Positions 49,700 to 63,164 of a DNA stretch of 64,000 nucleotides are shown here, one piece after another. The notes below the pieces were generated by a model that did no database searches, was not told where the DNA came from, and worked only from the letters and a program-made list of their open reading frames with translations. This DNA comes from Icerya purchasi (lineage: Eukaryota > Arthropoda > Insecta > Hemiptera > Monophlebidae), in NCBI GenBank assembly GCA_039619475.1, contig CM077115.1:140132172-140196171 (forward strand). Reading direction: 5' to 3'. Every line of letters begins with the position of its first letter. The stretch's first letter is position 1. Both the position numbers and the translations under genes were made by a program.

Positions 49700-50770
49700 G
49701 GCCTAAAAATAGGGGAGGGGGAAACTTACTTTAAACACCTTTATAATAGTCTCCTCTTAAGTCAGCATACCGCCGTCAACGTTCGACCCATTTTTGGAAG
49801 ACCCCCCCCCCCCCCCCCCCGAAGATAGGTCCATCAGGACCCTTCTTGTGATACTTTGGACTTCGGTAATGCCGTCGTATCGGTTTCCTTTCAAGTAACT
49901 TTTGAGTTGCGGGAACAATTAAAAATCGAACGGAGCCAGGTCCAGGCTAGAGAGTTGGTTGGGGATGCTGTGGAGCGGTCAAAAACTGGCACACTGAGAA
50001 GGACGAGTGTACTGGAGCGTTGTCGTGATGCAGCACCCAACCCTTCTCGGCCAATTCAGGTCGTGCACGGTACAAGCGGGCTCGTATCCGTTTCAAAACT
50101 TCGATGTAGAATGCTGCATTGACTATCTGGCCTACGAGAACGTATTTATGGTGAACAACGCCGTTGATGTCAAAGAAAGCAATCAGTAGAGACTTGACTG
50201 ATTCTTGATTTGGACATGCGAGCTTTTTTCGGACGCTCCAATCCCTTCTCCATCCACTGCATGCTCTGTTTCTTGGTCTCAAGGTTATATTTGAACACCC
50301 AAAACTGATAATGGACGACATCCACTGGATCTCCGGAGCCCTTTTTGCTCTGTTGTGAGCAGTTTTGGAACCATCTTGGCGCACAGTTTGCGCATCTCTA
50401 AATCGTCATTCAAAATCTGTCGAACTCGATGTTTAACTCTTCTTCTAACATTCGACAACTCACTCGACAGTCTTGGAGCACGCGTATGCGCACATGTTCA
50501 ACATTTGCCGCCGTTTTTGCGGTAGAAGAACCGCTGCAACGCGGATCGTCCTCGACTGATTCACGGCCGTCTTTAAACCGCTTAGACCATTTGAAAACAG
50601 TCGGTTGTTTCACAACGTCTTCCTTAAACACGTCTTGTTATTATACGAGGATTTTCGACAGTTTTACTCCGCGTTTGACCAATAATTTGATCACGATACA
50701 CTGCTCCGGTATTTACATCGCACATTTTCATGACACGTGTAAAAATCTTACTTACGACCACAGAACGCGA
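49700..50770 (-). mobile_element. Degenerate mariner element 3
   Basis: Minus-strand pieces in order: TVFKWSKRFKDGRESVEDD near 50590, LEMRKLCAKMVPKLLTTEQK near 50390, KSLLIAFFDINGVVHHKY near 50180, RPELAEKGWVLHHDNAPVHS near 50040, and a C-terminal FQKWVER near 49800. This is a mariner transposase broken by several shifts. The first catalytic Asp region is not legible and HDNAP (second Asp) is present. A 20-C run at 49801-49820 lies in the 3' part. I could not resolve paired terminal repeats. Confidence 0.8.
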
Positions 50771-51484
50771 AATATACGTATGCTACCGTTATGAAAACTG
50801 AATATACTGACGTAGAAATGTCCCCTCCGCGAGCACCATCGCAGTGTTGCCACAAGTCGCGCTATGAAACAATTCTACGAATACACAATTGTCACAACTC
50901 GTATATTGGCATTATTCATGTCATTATGTATTGTACTTTTGTCTCAAAATTTTCGAGACTGAGGCACTTTAATACTTTTTTACGTCATTGCAATATATAT
51001 TTTACTCTCGCAAAGTGTAAAGACTACCGTCGAGAATCATAGCGATTACAAATTTCGCTCTTTTACATAACTTAGCCGCAATGGGCTCCAAATTATTTTG
51101 TCCGAAGTCTCTAATTTCCCGTTCTCTATTTACCATTCTTTCTTTTATTTATTCCAATTTAGCACCCTACCGTCTTCTTCCTATCAACAGTTTACTTTTG
51201 CTTAATTATTTTCATTTATTTCTTTATTTTTTTGTCATTAACTTTCTTTTCAGTTTGTTAGCCTCGATTTTTCTCCTCCATTTTAACGTTTCTTTCCTTT
51301 TGTTTATTTTAGCTGCTTCGTTCCTTTTTATTTCTTTTTTACATTGTAATTATCTTTTATTTTATTTTACCTTGCTCTTTTTCTTCTGGCAGTCTTCTCT
51401 TCATTTCCCGCCCCTCTATCTTTTTGCTTTTTCTTAATTTCTTTTTTTCTTCCCTACTCAAGTACTTTCCTTTTATAATTGACC

Positions 51485-52980
51485 ATGGCCGCTACTTTTA
51501 ATATTTCACAGTGGAATAGTCGTAGCCTTAGAGTCAACAAAAATCCACTAGAGGGTCTGTTAGACATTCATAATATTAATTTCTGAAACGTAGCTCCGGT
51601 CGGAAATTTTAATGCTAATAACGTCTCCTTTTATTTCGGGTAAATTTGGGGTGGAGATCCATGCATTCTATTAATGCTTTACAAATCCTTCATTCGTTCT
51701 ATCCTTGATTATTGTTGTTTTATCTATGGAAATTCCTTCAGATCCTTGCTCTCCAAACTCGACCGTGTCCAGAATATTTGTCTTCTCCTTTGTCTGGGAG
51801 CTAGGAAGTCTACTCCTATCCCCGATTTACATGCCAAATCAGTTATCCCTTCTCTTTTCGTTCGAAGGTCCTATCTAGGTTACCGCTTTTTAATCAAACG
51901 ACTACCCATTTCTTCTCCTTCCCTTGTTAATTCCTAGTTTTATATCCAATGCACCTGGCGATTTGCCATCAACAAAACTCCAATACTATCTTTCATTTTC
52001 ACCCGGTTCTCTCAATTTTCTCCATACACTCATACGACAAGTTGCCATACTTTTCTTTCAATTTTTCCACACACCTACATCCTATTAATTACCTATTCTT
52101 AACTTGCCCTACCAAACCTTTTCTTCATCATGTTGTCAAATCAGAGCTTTTAAGTACCTTTGGCTCTCTTTTCCCTAATCACTTTGCGATCTTTATTGAT
52201 GGCTCCAAAGGACCCAATGAAGTTGGCTCAGCCTTCTTTTGTTCTTCCTTAAATTATTTTAAAACCTTCAAACTTCCTTCCTTCTGCATAGTTTTTTATG
52301 CCGAGTTTACTGCTATCCTGCGTGCCGTTCTTTTTGTTGTTTTTTCCCTAGTTGCTCATTAAGTCCTTATTATATAAGATTTCTATAGTGCCCTACAAGT
52401 CATCTCCTTGTCTTTTCCTTCTCCCTCTGCTGATTACGTAATCCTCCTCATACGCTCTTTTGTCCATAACATTATCCTTTCTCACTCCATTCAAATTGAC
52501 CTACTGCGGATTCCTGGGCACTCTGGAATCGAAGGTAACGATTCGGCCCATATGCTGGCTCGTTTATCCTCTTCTACCGGTGAATTTCTTAGCATTTTCG
52601 CATCTCATTATATTAATCTCCTCCCCACTTCAGCTCACTCCAAACTATAGTTAAACTCGTATTCCTCCTCATTCTCAAATCCGGATTCCTTCTATCTCTT
52701 TATCCAGCCTAATCTACTGTCTTATCCATGGTTTTTCAATTTTCCCTCCTTGCGGCATTCAACTCTCTCTGCAATCTGTCGCCTACGCTTTGCGCACAGT
52801 TTGTTTCCTGCTTCTTTATTTCGCTTCTCTTTAGTTCCCTCTCCTCTCTGTCCCCTTCGCCCTTCTTCTCACAACTTCATAGCCTTCATATCTAATCGCA
52901 TAACTATCTGATTCCGCTTCTCATCCTTTTCTCTCTTCTTGGGCCAATGTCTCTTTTGACGAACCCAATATAAAATAAAA
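51485..52980 (+). pseudogene. LINE copy C: internally deleted ORF2 and 3' end
   Basis: The ATG at 51485 starts MAATFNISQWNSRSLRVNK, the beginning of the endonuclease, which stops near 51583. From 51674 the sequence has jumped to the end of the reverse transcriptase: FIRSILDYCCFIYGNS and RRSYLGYRFLIKRLP. An RNase H-like domain follows, with AIFIDGSKG near 52190 and RIPGHSGIEGNDSAHMLARL near 52510. The 3' end carries CTTGGGCCAATGTC..GACGAACCCA at 52937-52970 and an A-rich tail. Most of the endonuclease and the whole catalytic RT core are absent. Confidence 0.82.
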
Positions 52981-53184
52981 AAATAATGATTAAAAGAAAA
53001 AAAAATTAACAGAAACAAGGCTAACGAAAATGCAATAAACAAAAAGGCTTTAGACGCCAAAACAAAAAACTCACGTCAAAAAGGTCCTAAAGTATCACAA
53101 AAGTATCGTTAATGAATTGTAAATTATGTTTATACAAACTACTTACTGGTTTCTATCAATCATCCCATTCCTTTCCTAATAATT

Positions 53185-53560
53185 ACGCTTACAGTTTTAC
53201 CGTGGAATTTCAGAAGTGCCCTCTAAAAATTGATGTGGCTGAGAGATTTTTCTGACCTTATATGATATCGATTTGGTGCTTCTGGCGTAAACTTGGCACT
53301 TAGTTGAAAATCAATTTATTATTAAAAATTACTCTTGTTATCATGGCGATAGGCGAGATAGATACGGTGGCATTACTGTATTAATTAAAAAGGGCAGTAC
53401 TTATAGTTTGGTACAGTAACAGTAAATTCCGCTCTAATGCCATATGAATTCAGTTAATTTCAAATAATTTATCGATTTTATATTATTCTCCTCCTACTTA
53501 TACCGTCGCATTAAATCATTCTTCCGTAACACTGTTTTAAGAAGATTTCGACAAGAAGGG
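53185..53560 (+). pseudogene. LINE endonuclease fragment
   Basis: ILPWNFRSAL near 53195 fits an endonuclease start, DRYGGITVLIKKGSTYSLV near 53360 its centre, and SPPTYTVALNHSSVTLF near 53490 a later part, in different frames. The order matches the N-terminal half of a Jockey-like endonuclease. No RT follows. Confidence 0.5.
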
Positions 53561-56500
53561 GTCGCCGCTGACAAACGAAAATTGTTTAAATTGTCAAAAA
53601 GAGCCACATGGAAAAATTGTAACGCTAAATTTAAGAGGAGCATACCTCTCCAGAGATCTGATCTCTCGCCGAACGGTTCAGAAATAAATAACTATCTCTA
53701 TTCTTGGATAGAAAAGTTCATGGTTGGAAGATTTCGGATTCTTTGCAGAAAGCACATGTCTCACAGGGACACTTGTACATCGATTTTTGTCGTGATCCTA
53801 TAATCCGCATTTAGCGCATCTAGTAAAATTCCTTTACACTGACTGGAAATATGACCTTACCTTGGGCAGTAAAAACATTGACGTGTGCGTCCAATAAACG
53901 GTTCCCAGTTAAAACACGCATTCCACAGAAATACATACGACGCAAACTACTGCTCCTTGATCGACACAAGAACCAAAGTGCTCGATTCCACTTCATTATT
54001 TTCGTGAACCTTTCTATTTAGTATAATTCACTATAAAAGGACTACACTCTATCGTATTAACCAGATCATCTTCCGTATATTCTACATCTCTATATTTTTT
54101 ATAACACCCGTTCGGAAACTAAATAATTTAGGATATAAGCGTTATAGTTGACAAAGGAGAGAGAGGGGTTTTCGACCAGTTCACTGGCAAAAGACGGAGG
54201 GCAATACTGAACTATACGACCAACTTTTTTACCTTGACTACATTTCTCGTTAAATAATTTTTTCTCAATAATTTCGCCTCCTTAAGTGCACTTATTGATG
54301 TTCGACTTAATTGATGAGAGGTAATTCACTCGAAAAATACTTTATAAGTATGTCCATGTCATTATAAAGAGACGAATATTTATATTAACATACTTTTATT
54401 GCTATTATTAAGATTATTACTAATTTGTTCGAAGGCGCATCTAGTATCATTTAAAACTGTGCAGTTATTATCGACTGAATCAATTGTTAATCTATTCGGT
54501 GGTTTTTAAATTATCAGTCATTTCGATTGCGTTATCGACACTAGTATTTAAGGATAAATCTATTTGAGCACGGATTGAAGGGGACTCCCCTCATTCGTTT
54601 AATATAATCCGTTACGGTTACTATAAATACGATAGGCGATGTATACCAGGCACCGCAAGGATCTGTTATATACTGCGTGTAAGATGTGGGCAGTTAAAGT
54701 GCTGTTGGTAACCCCCCCCCCCCCCTCCCCCACATACACCAAAGATAAAGCGCTCGCCGTGAAACAATGTGTAGAATGAAACAAAAAAAAAAAAAAAAGA
54801 ACTGCATTACTGACAGCCGCAGTAACTTCTAATCGGTTTTAAACGCACGCACAAAAAGACGTTATCACATCGCTCAAAAATGATATGCCTGTTAAAATCT
54901 TTTTATACGTTTCAGGCGTGAAGTATTCGTCATCGTCAATTTTATTTACGGAGGATAATTCGAAAATTAATTTAAAATTCATTTGTCATCATGTAAAAGT
55001 GTCAAAAGTATGAAAAAAGAAACATACGGTATTATTTAGTAAAACTTATATTATTCTTTTGTACGCCAAAAAAAAAAAATCATAGAACTATAAATAAAAA
55101 AATAAACGTAAAAATTTTAATTTAAAATGTAAAAATTCCTACATTACATATGTTTAATATATAACTTTGGTCTTAATGAATTCTATGCAGAGTTTGTGGG
55201 CATTTTAAGATTCATTTGCTAAAAGATTCTAACTTTACTTGTAGAATTCCATGATAGGGAGATCTTCTAACCATTATAAGCCAGTTATTAAAGATTTATT
55301 AAATTACATATGTTACATTTATTAAACATAAATAAATAATTTCGAAAAAAAGAAATAAATTATTTTATAAATTAAAATAAAAACTAACTGACATGTTTCG
55401 GAGTCACGTTTTTCATAATCATAAAAATAATGTTAAATTAATATTATTGTTAATAACTTTAGTTATAGAATACGTTGCTTGAAAACATGTCGGTTAATTT
55501 TTATTTTATTTTGCGATTAATATTTTTTTTTTGTTTTTATGCTTATATTTATATTAACTTAAAAATGTGTATTATATTTAATAAATTTATTAAAACTAAA
55601 CCAAAAAAAAAAAAAATCTGAATTTATGCTTACTAAAAAAAAATTGTTACAATTAATAAATATTATTACATATATATATATATATTTATTTTTGGTAAGA
55701 GTTGATCGATTTTGGCCATTTTCACAATAATTAATTTAATTGTGTGTTTATTTTACTTGTTTCTGGAAAACGGTATATTTTTTTAATTTTTTTTTTTTAG
55801 GCGCGTCATTTAGATATATTAATATTTACGTTGCGTTGGACAGAACACAACAAAAAACAAACTTGACATATAACACTAATTTAAAACAAGTAATTATCGA
55901 CCAAAGAAAGAAATGATTACGTTTTGATCATATGAGGGAGAGCGCGCCATCTGTAGTTGTGCCTTTGAAATAAAAAAATTAAGTTTTAGAATTTACTCCG
56001 TAATTGTATCAGCAAGTAAATAAAATAGAATTAATATCATCGGTTTTTTCTGAATATGTATATATTTATACCAATCGAGCTGAAAAATAAACAAATATTT
56101 TACTCATTTGCGCACCCAGAGGGGAGGGGAGGGGGCTACAGGGCTGCGGAGAATGAACAGACACTGTTAATAATGGCCAAACTTGTTATCGGCAAAATTT
56201 TTGACAGTAAAAGTTGATATTTGATAAAAATATAAAGTGTTCTTAAATAACACATTTTACACAAAAATAAATATATAAATGAGATAAAGGAGGATATACC
56301 AAACATGTTTGACCTCCACCTTTACATTTTCCTATATGCTACTTTTTTAGCCCCCCCCCCCCCCACACACACACACACACACTTCCTGGGGACAAATTTT
56401 CTGGATGCGCCAATGGTTTTACCTATTACTAATTCAAAGTTAAAATTTCTGACGTGCAAAATAAAAAACAAGAACGTAGAAACCTAACTTGTTCTCGCCT

Positions 56501-57165
56501 ACACTTATTTTCTTTGTTTAACAATATTCGAATATACAATACGTTACAAGGAAGAAAATTATATTCTTTTCTACTTAAGTTTACAAAGGCTTGACTTTTT
56601 CCTGTTTTAACAGTAAACAAATGAAAGAATAAAAAATTAAGTATAAAAAATAAAATATACGATAGCTCAAGTAATTTCATGATCGCTTCACAAACAAACG
56701 AAGTAGATTGCTTTAATTTAAAAAATTAACGACGATCATTCCACTTTTGTATCTTGCGACACACCATGAAAGATACTGTTTGGAATCTTTTCTTTGCAAA
56801 GTTCGCAGAATCATATAGCTTTCATTGTAAAACGAGTAATATATATGTATATTCCAAAATGCCTATGACCAGTTTGTAGTCGAAATTCATAAAAGGATTT
56901 TTTATATGCATATGTTTTTCACAAGGAACGATTAGTGAAAACGTGGTGACGACTGACAATTCAGATCGGTACTCTTTTTGATTTTTTTTATTAATTCAGT
57001 CTTCTTTTTTTAGTACCTATTCTTATCTACAGATAGTGTTTCATTCGTCTGAAAAAATTTTAATTGTAGGAACAGCAAAAACTGTATTCTAAAGAACGGT
57101 TTTGTAGGGGCCAAAAAAAATTAAAACTGAACATTATATATTTTCCAATTGATAAGAGTAAAGGA
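53561..57165. other. AT-rich intergenic DNA, no gene seen
   Basis: Contains homopolymer C runs near 54711-54725 and 56351-56363, the latter followed by (CA)n. Poly(A) tracts lie near 54783-54799. I found no motif-bearing frame and no RNA gene. Confidence 0.4.
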
Positions 57166-57400
57166 TGTATGTGAAGGACGTTTAATAAGGAACCGATAAC
57201 CCAGATAAGATCTGCTGAGATAAGGGTGGCATATTGGATTCAGTCAAAATTACAGGAATCGCAGAGGATTGAAGAGCACCAAGACGTAGACGAAGGATTC
57301 TTCTGGCTTCATAGGATGCGGCTCAATAATCTGAATCAAGACTGAGAAATCGAGAAAAAATTTTACTGCATGTTAGTATCATTTGATTGACGTGATCGTT
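57166..57400 (-). repeat. Small fragment of the same LINE clade
   Basis: AACCGATAACCCAGATAAGA is followed by a stretch matching 43015-43200 and 46195-46400 in order and orientation (post-RT region). No readable frame remains. Confidence 0.6.
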
Positions 57401-58600
57401 AAAATTTAGTTTGCGATTCATTACTAGTCCTGGGTATTTTTAAATTTTTCCGCATTATTATCAAAACTAGCATCATTTTTCAGAGCGGTAACCAGTTGTC
57501 AATTTTATTTTTAGCGCGTAACATACATTGCGTGTTTTTTGACAGCAGATTATAGATCAAACGTTTTTAATTGAATTGAGCTTTTGTTAGCGATTTATTA
57601 ATTATTCTATTTATTTTATCAGTTTAATAGCCCTTTTAAAATCTCCACTTACATACGAATTAAGTCATCAGCATAGCTGATTTCAGGAACTTCACATGTT
57701 AAACTTTCAGTCTACTCATTTGATTGTAGTCTATTTTGAGCTAATTGTATCGCTCAGAAACTTGCTTTGAGGTGACGTTATTATTGTGACCGCGGATTAT
57801 GCAACTTTATGAGTCAGAGGACATAGCAGGGTAAGATCGTAAAAAATTCCCCCAAACCAATCGTTATAAAAAATTATACCATCGTGTCAGGCATCGGAAA
57901 ATACTATCATACTAAAAGTTTTAGCCCGCTAACCTTTAAGGGGCGCTCTCTAGGGGAAAAAATCTCAAAATCGAGTTTTTTGACGATATCTTGAGCAGTT
58001 GGCCGATCTTGTTCATATTGGACTCAAATTGAAGATATTTCAAACCCCTACATTCAGACATATTCGTCAATAAAACCTAACCTAAAAACCACTTGAAAAT
58101 TTTAAACCGCTATAAAAAAAATCTAAAACACCTCGCTGGAAAAATTATATATCATGTATTTTATGCCAAACTACCCTCATGAATTTTTTCAGATTTTTTA
58201 AAGGGGTGGACGCACCATAAAAATAATTAAAACTGTTTCTTTTTGCATTTTCGATATTTAGCTGCTATGAGGTGATAAATTTTTTTTTTTTTTTTTGGCC
58301 TCAGATTTATACAAAATGACATAATAAATACGTTCCAGTGTTTTGGACACAAATAATATGAAACGAAACATTTAAATCTCATTTTTCTGTAGTTTTTTTG
58401 GTTGGTTTTTCATTTTTATGGCTTACAAAACATTAAAATGATCCATATTCGTCTTGATTTTCAACTACAATGACTTATAAATATGCTCCAATATATTGAA
58501 AACAAAGTATTTTACGAAAAAATATCCAGTTTAATTCATTCAGATTTTTAGAAGTTAGTGAACACCTCTTAAAAACTTAAAAAAACGTTTTTTTTGCATT
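57401..58600. other. Intergenic DNA, no gene seen
   Basis: AT-rich sequence. 57930-58090 reads like the edge of an unidentified interspersed repeat. No coding signal seen. Confidence 0.35.
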
Positions 58601-61068
58601 TTTGGCCATATCCAGCTCCTACGAGCTGATAAGATGTTGGGTTGACACGTGTATAATTGGAGGAGACTTTAATGCAAAAAACATTTATATTGGATCAAAA
58701 TTAACTGTCCCCCGAGGTAAACAGTTAAAACTGGCCTTTGATGAAAACAAGTGCACAGTATACTCCACGGAGTTTCCAACATACTGGCCTACTGATCCGT
58801 GTAAGGTTCTGGACTTGCTAGATTTTTTTGTGGTTAAAGGACTGTCAACAAACTACATTGGTATGTGCAATGATAGTAGCCTATTATCCGGCCACACACC
58901 AGTGGTACTCAACATAAACGAAAAAATTATAAAGAAAACATGCAGACCGAAATTATACCATAAACAAACGGATTGGGATCAGTTTCGTGAAATATTAGAA
59001 AATGGGATAAATTTAAAAATCCCTCTCAAGACCACGGATCATATAGAACTAGCAGTGGAATATTTCACAAAAATAGTACAAAAAGCAGCTTGGACAGCCA
59101 CGCCAAATAATAGTATGCATCAGCCAGTTATATTCTATCCTGCAGAAATTAAGAAAGAAGTAGCTTTAAAACGAAAACTAAGGAAAATGTGGCCAACACA
59201 TCGCAGCCCAATGCACAAAACCAGGCTAAATAATCAAACAAAACGTGTTAAGCACTTATTACAGAATTTAAAAAATAAATCATTTAAAGATTATTTGACA
59301 AATTTGTCACCTCTTCAACAAAATAATTACTTTCTCTGGAAAGCAGCAAAAAGATTAAAAAGACCAACAGAAATATCACATCCGATAAGAAACTCAAATG
59401 GAAAATGGACTCGATGTGATCAAGAAAAGGCAGAAGAATTTGGTGACTACTTAGCTAATGTATTTCAACCTCACTCTGGAACAGATTGTTTACCGTCACT
59501 CCTGTGTAACACGAATCAAAGCAACAATATTAAAATTACATCTCCTGGCGAAATCAAATCAATAATCAAAACTATGAACCCAAATAAGGCTCCTGGGTAT
59601 GACTTAATAACCTCAAAAATACTAAAAGAGTTACCACGGAAAGGATTTATTTGTTGACCTACATTTTTAATGCTATAATTCGCATAAGATATTTTCCTCT
59701 TCAGCTTAAATTTTCACAAGTTGTTATGATCAAAAAACCTCAGAAACCTACTGAAGAACTTGCATCTTATCGTCCAATAGCACTACTTCCTGTTCTCTCA
59801 AAATTATATGAAAAACTATTACTAAAAAGAATGAAGCCATTCTTAAACGACAGAAATTTGATACCAAAGTACCAGTTTTGATTTTGAACGGGACATGGTA
59901 CTATAGAGCAAGTACATCGCATAGTCAACATTATAGAAGAATCCTTAGAAACCAAAAAAGTATGTGATGCTGTATTCCTTGATATTAAACAAGTGTTCGA
60001 AAAAGTATGGCATGAGGGATTACTGCATAAAATACATTGCAACCTCCCATATCAGCTCTTTGAGTTATTAAAATCCTACTTAAGTGAAATGTATTTTTCT
60101 GTTAAATACGGGGAAACAGAATCGGAGCTCCACCAGATCCAAGCAGGTGTGCCGCAGGGCAGTATGCTGGGACCAGTACTATACTTAATATACACTTCTG
60201 ATATTCCTGTTCCAGGTGAAACATAAATAGCCACTTCTGCAGATGACACTGCAATTTTATGTACAGGCACCTCAGTAGAAACTATCAATAATAATCTTCA
60301 ATCAGCTGTCAATAGTTTGTCAACATGGTTCAAACGATAGCATATAGTGATCAATGAGGATAAATCTGCTCATATAACATTTACAAATAAGAAGAACTGT
60401 AATATATCGGATATTTATTTTAACAGTAAGGTTATACCTAATAAAGAAACAGTAAAATACCTCAGAATTCATTTAGATAAAAAATTAACTTGGAAGACAC
60501 ACATAGGAAAGAAAAGGAATGAAATGAACTTGAAATATAGAAACCTACTGTGGCTTTTGCGAAGGAAATCAGAACTGTCCCTGGAAAACAAAGTACTACT
60601 ATACAAACAAATATTGAAACCAATCTGGACATATGGATGTCAACTCTGGGGATGTGCTAAGCCGAGTAACATTGCGCAGATACAACGTTTCCAAAATAAA
60701 ATCCTGAGAGAAATTACAGATGCCCCGTGGTACATCACCGATCATACATTACATACAGATCTGCATATAAGTACAATCAGTGAAGAAATTAAAAAAGTTG
60801 CAAAACAGTACGGTCGGAAACTAAGACGCCACATAAATAGCCTGGCCGTTGCATTACTAGATAATTCCAATGAAACCAGACGCTTGAAGCAGATAAAGCC
60901 AACGGATTTGCTGTAGGGTTCAAATATATTAAGCCGGACACCAGATGAAACTCATATCGCTGGATAAGAGTTTCCACAAGTTATTATCACTCACACGCCA
61001 AGTGCTAGATAGCCCACAAGGCTAGTCGCACACTCGTGGAAGAATAAAAAAAAAAAAAAATTTAAATA
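58601..61068 (+). pseudogene. 5'-truncated Jockey LINE with endonuclease, RT and poly(A)
   Basis: A target-primed retrotransposon ORF2. The frame to 59657 starts mid-endonuclease: IIGGDFNAKNI, LDFFVVKGL, LSGHTPVVLNI (the usual SDH catalytic motif is SGH). It then enters the RT at NPNKAPGYDLITSKILKELP. After a shift come ASYRPIALLPVLSKLYEKLL (59767 on), then AVFLDIKQVFEKVWH, QAGVPQGSMLGPVLY and, past a stop at 60223, ADDTAIL with both catalytic Asp. The final frame 60347-60916 reads KETVKYLRIHLDKKLTWKTH and LKPIWTYGCQLWGCA. A 3' UTR and a 15-A tail end near 61068. About four breaks make it inactive. Its sequence is distinct from the LINE clade at 41.9-57.4 kb. Confidence 0.92.
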
Positions 61069-63147
61069 ATAAAAAATAAGGAAATTGTAAAAATTGTCTA
61101 TAAGTTGTGGCTGTTAATTATATAATTATAACAAGCGGTTTTAAAGCTTACAGAATTAAAAAACTTACAAAATTCTTTAAAAGAATGTATGAAATATTTG
61201 TTACATTGCAAATAAAAATAACTCAACTGATAAAATTTCAGTTTTTGCTATAAAAAAAAATTTAAAAAAAAGTAAAAAAGAATGTCATAGTACTAATAAT
61301 AATATAGATGTCAAAAATTTTCACCATACTTTTGAAATGTTGATTCTAATTCGATTAAATTTGAATAAATATTGAACGTTATTAAATTACCGGTTACTAA
61401 GAGAAATCTGAACAGTACATATCGAATTATCGATTTTACATTAGTACCGCCATTAGCTGTCCTACTGATTAGGTGAGCGCGGTATGTTCATTAAACGGTT
61501 TGTTGTTTTATGATAATTTTTTGAATGAAAACTTACAATTAATTAATGGTAATTAAAATGCTTAAATTTGAAAATATCTATTTATACTATTAATTAAAGA
61601 CAGCTTTTGGCATGATCTTTCTTTCGATTTATATTTAAGATATCGAATTTTGAAATCGGACAAATAGGTTCATTTAAGTAGGATTAAAAGTTCGGTTAGT
61701 ATTAACTGATAAAATCTTGGTTTATCGGGTTTAATTATTTGATTACGCCTAGATATTTTCATTAATATTTACTTTTTTAGTTTAATTTCAGCTTATTCGG
61801 CGTTATAAGACTAAACAAGAGTATTTACCGGTGAGGAATTAGTTTGTGTACAAGGTATATATTATAAACTTTAGTATTATTTCTTTATAATTTATTCATT
61901 AATTCCTTGTAGTAAATTTTTACATTAACGGTTGCAGTTGATTCGTTTTTTTCTTGTTTTCATAGCAATTATCTTAATATATTTTGTAATGGTATATGAT
62001 GAATTGTAACTGGTTGGTTTAGTCTTTTCTTTCTTTGTTTAAATGTTTTAATGATTAAAATTTTTTAATAAATAAATATTTATTATTTCTTCTTAATATT
62101 TTAATTAAGTTACTAAAATAAATTCCGATATATTATTAGAAAACGGATTAAGAAGTTGAGGCTTTTCTGGCTTTTATTATTTGATCATTGGTTAAAAAAG
62201 AATAACGGAAAATAGAAAAGATTAAAAAAGTAAAATTAACTGGCTGGTTTTGAAAAAATAAGAAATATACGAACTTACTGATCATGTAGAGTATCAGAAT
62301 ATGCAAAAAGTATTTTGTTTTTAGTTGGCAATAGTAAAAGTAATTTAACGAGGTGAATACGTATTTAGCACACATTTTCATTGTCATTTTTCATTTCTTT
62401 TTTCTTTTTTAATTATCTTGGCTTAGATATGCACTTATTAATCGCATTTGATTTATTTTTTAAAATGAATTTCGTTAATGTTTTTTATTTATTTATTATC
62501 CTTTAGGTAAATTCAATGCTGTTATCATTTTTAGTAAAGTTAGATGTTATTTAAGAAAACCTAACTGTTCAATAGGTGACCGTAGTCATTTCAAACGAAT
62601 TAAGATTACCAAGAAATTTTACCAGAAAATTTTATCTATTTTATTTATCTGTTCGGAACTAGTTCTTTGAGTCATTTTCGACACTGCTTTGTTATTTAAT
62701 AAAGTTGTTAATTATTATTATGAAATCGAGTCTTAAAATTATAGAACCATCAAAAGTTGTGCTGCATAATTTTATAACATTTCACAAATATAAAGTAAAA
62801 TGCATGTTACATATTCCAAAAGTTTAAAATTCTAGTAACGAGGTTTTCAGATTATATTTGTTACCATTAAACTGTAAATTTACGAATTATGTTTAATTCT
62901 GTTAACTCAGGTAACCGGTTACTGCTTATGTAAGTATTCTGTTTTTTTCAGTTACATAAAAGTATTTATAGAAATTATTGCTTTAAATATTTATAATTAT
63001 GTAACATGTGAGGCTAAGGATGAAATTTTCATTTGGGCTAGAAGTGTTACTTTACGTGAGTTATTTGTATGGTTTAATGAAAACGAAGAGTCATGTAGCT
63101 GGTCTGTTTAATATTTAATTTTTCAACATTTGATCGTTGTCTTACAG
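61069..63147. other. Upstream region and probable 5' intron of the ZAD gene
   Basis: AT-rich with no open gene. Consensus donor-like sites AG-GTGAGC at 61473 and CG-GTGAGG near 61826 are candidate ends of a non-coding first exon. The acceptor TGTCTTACAG ends at 63147. Confidence 0.35.
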
Positions 63148-63164
63148 AATCGCAAGAATAAAAT

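Noticed and set aside
50007..50794. Plus-strand open frames over the third mariner
   Set aside because: They are antisense to the readable transposase and carry no motif of their own.
49700..50800. Terminal inverted repeats for mariner element 3
   Set aside because: AAACTTACTTTAAAC near 49720 and ATCTTACTTACG near 50745 look like mariner ends but are in the same orientation, so they do not form a pair.
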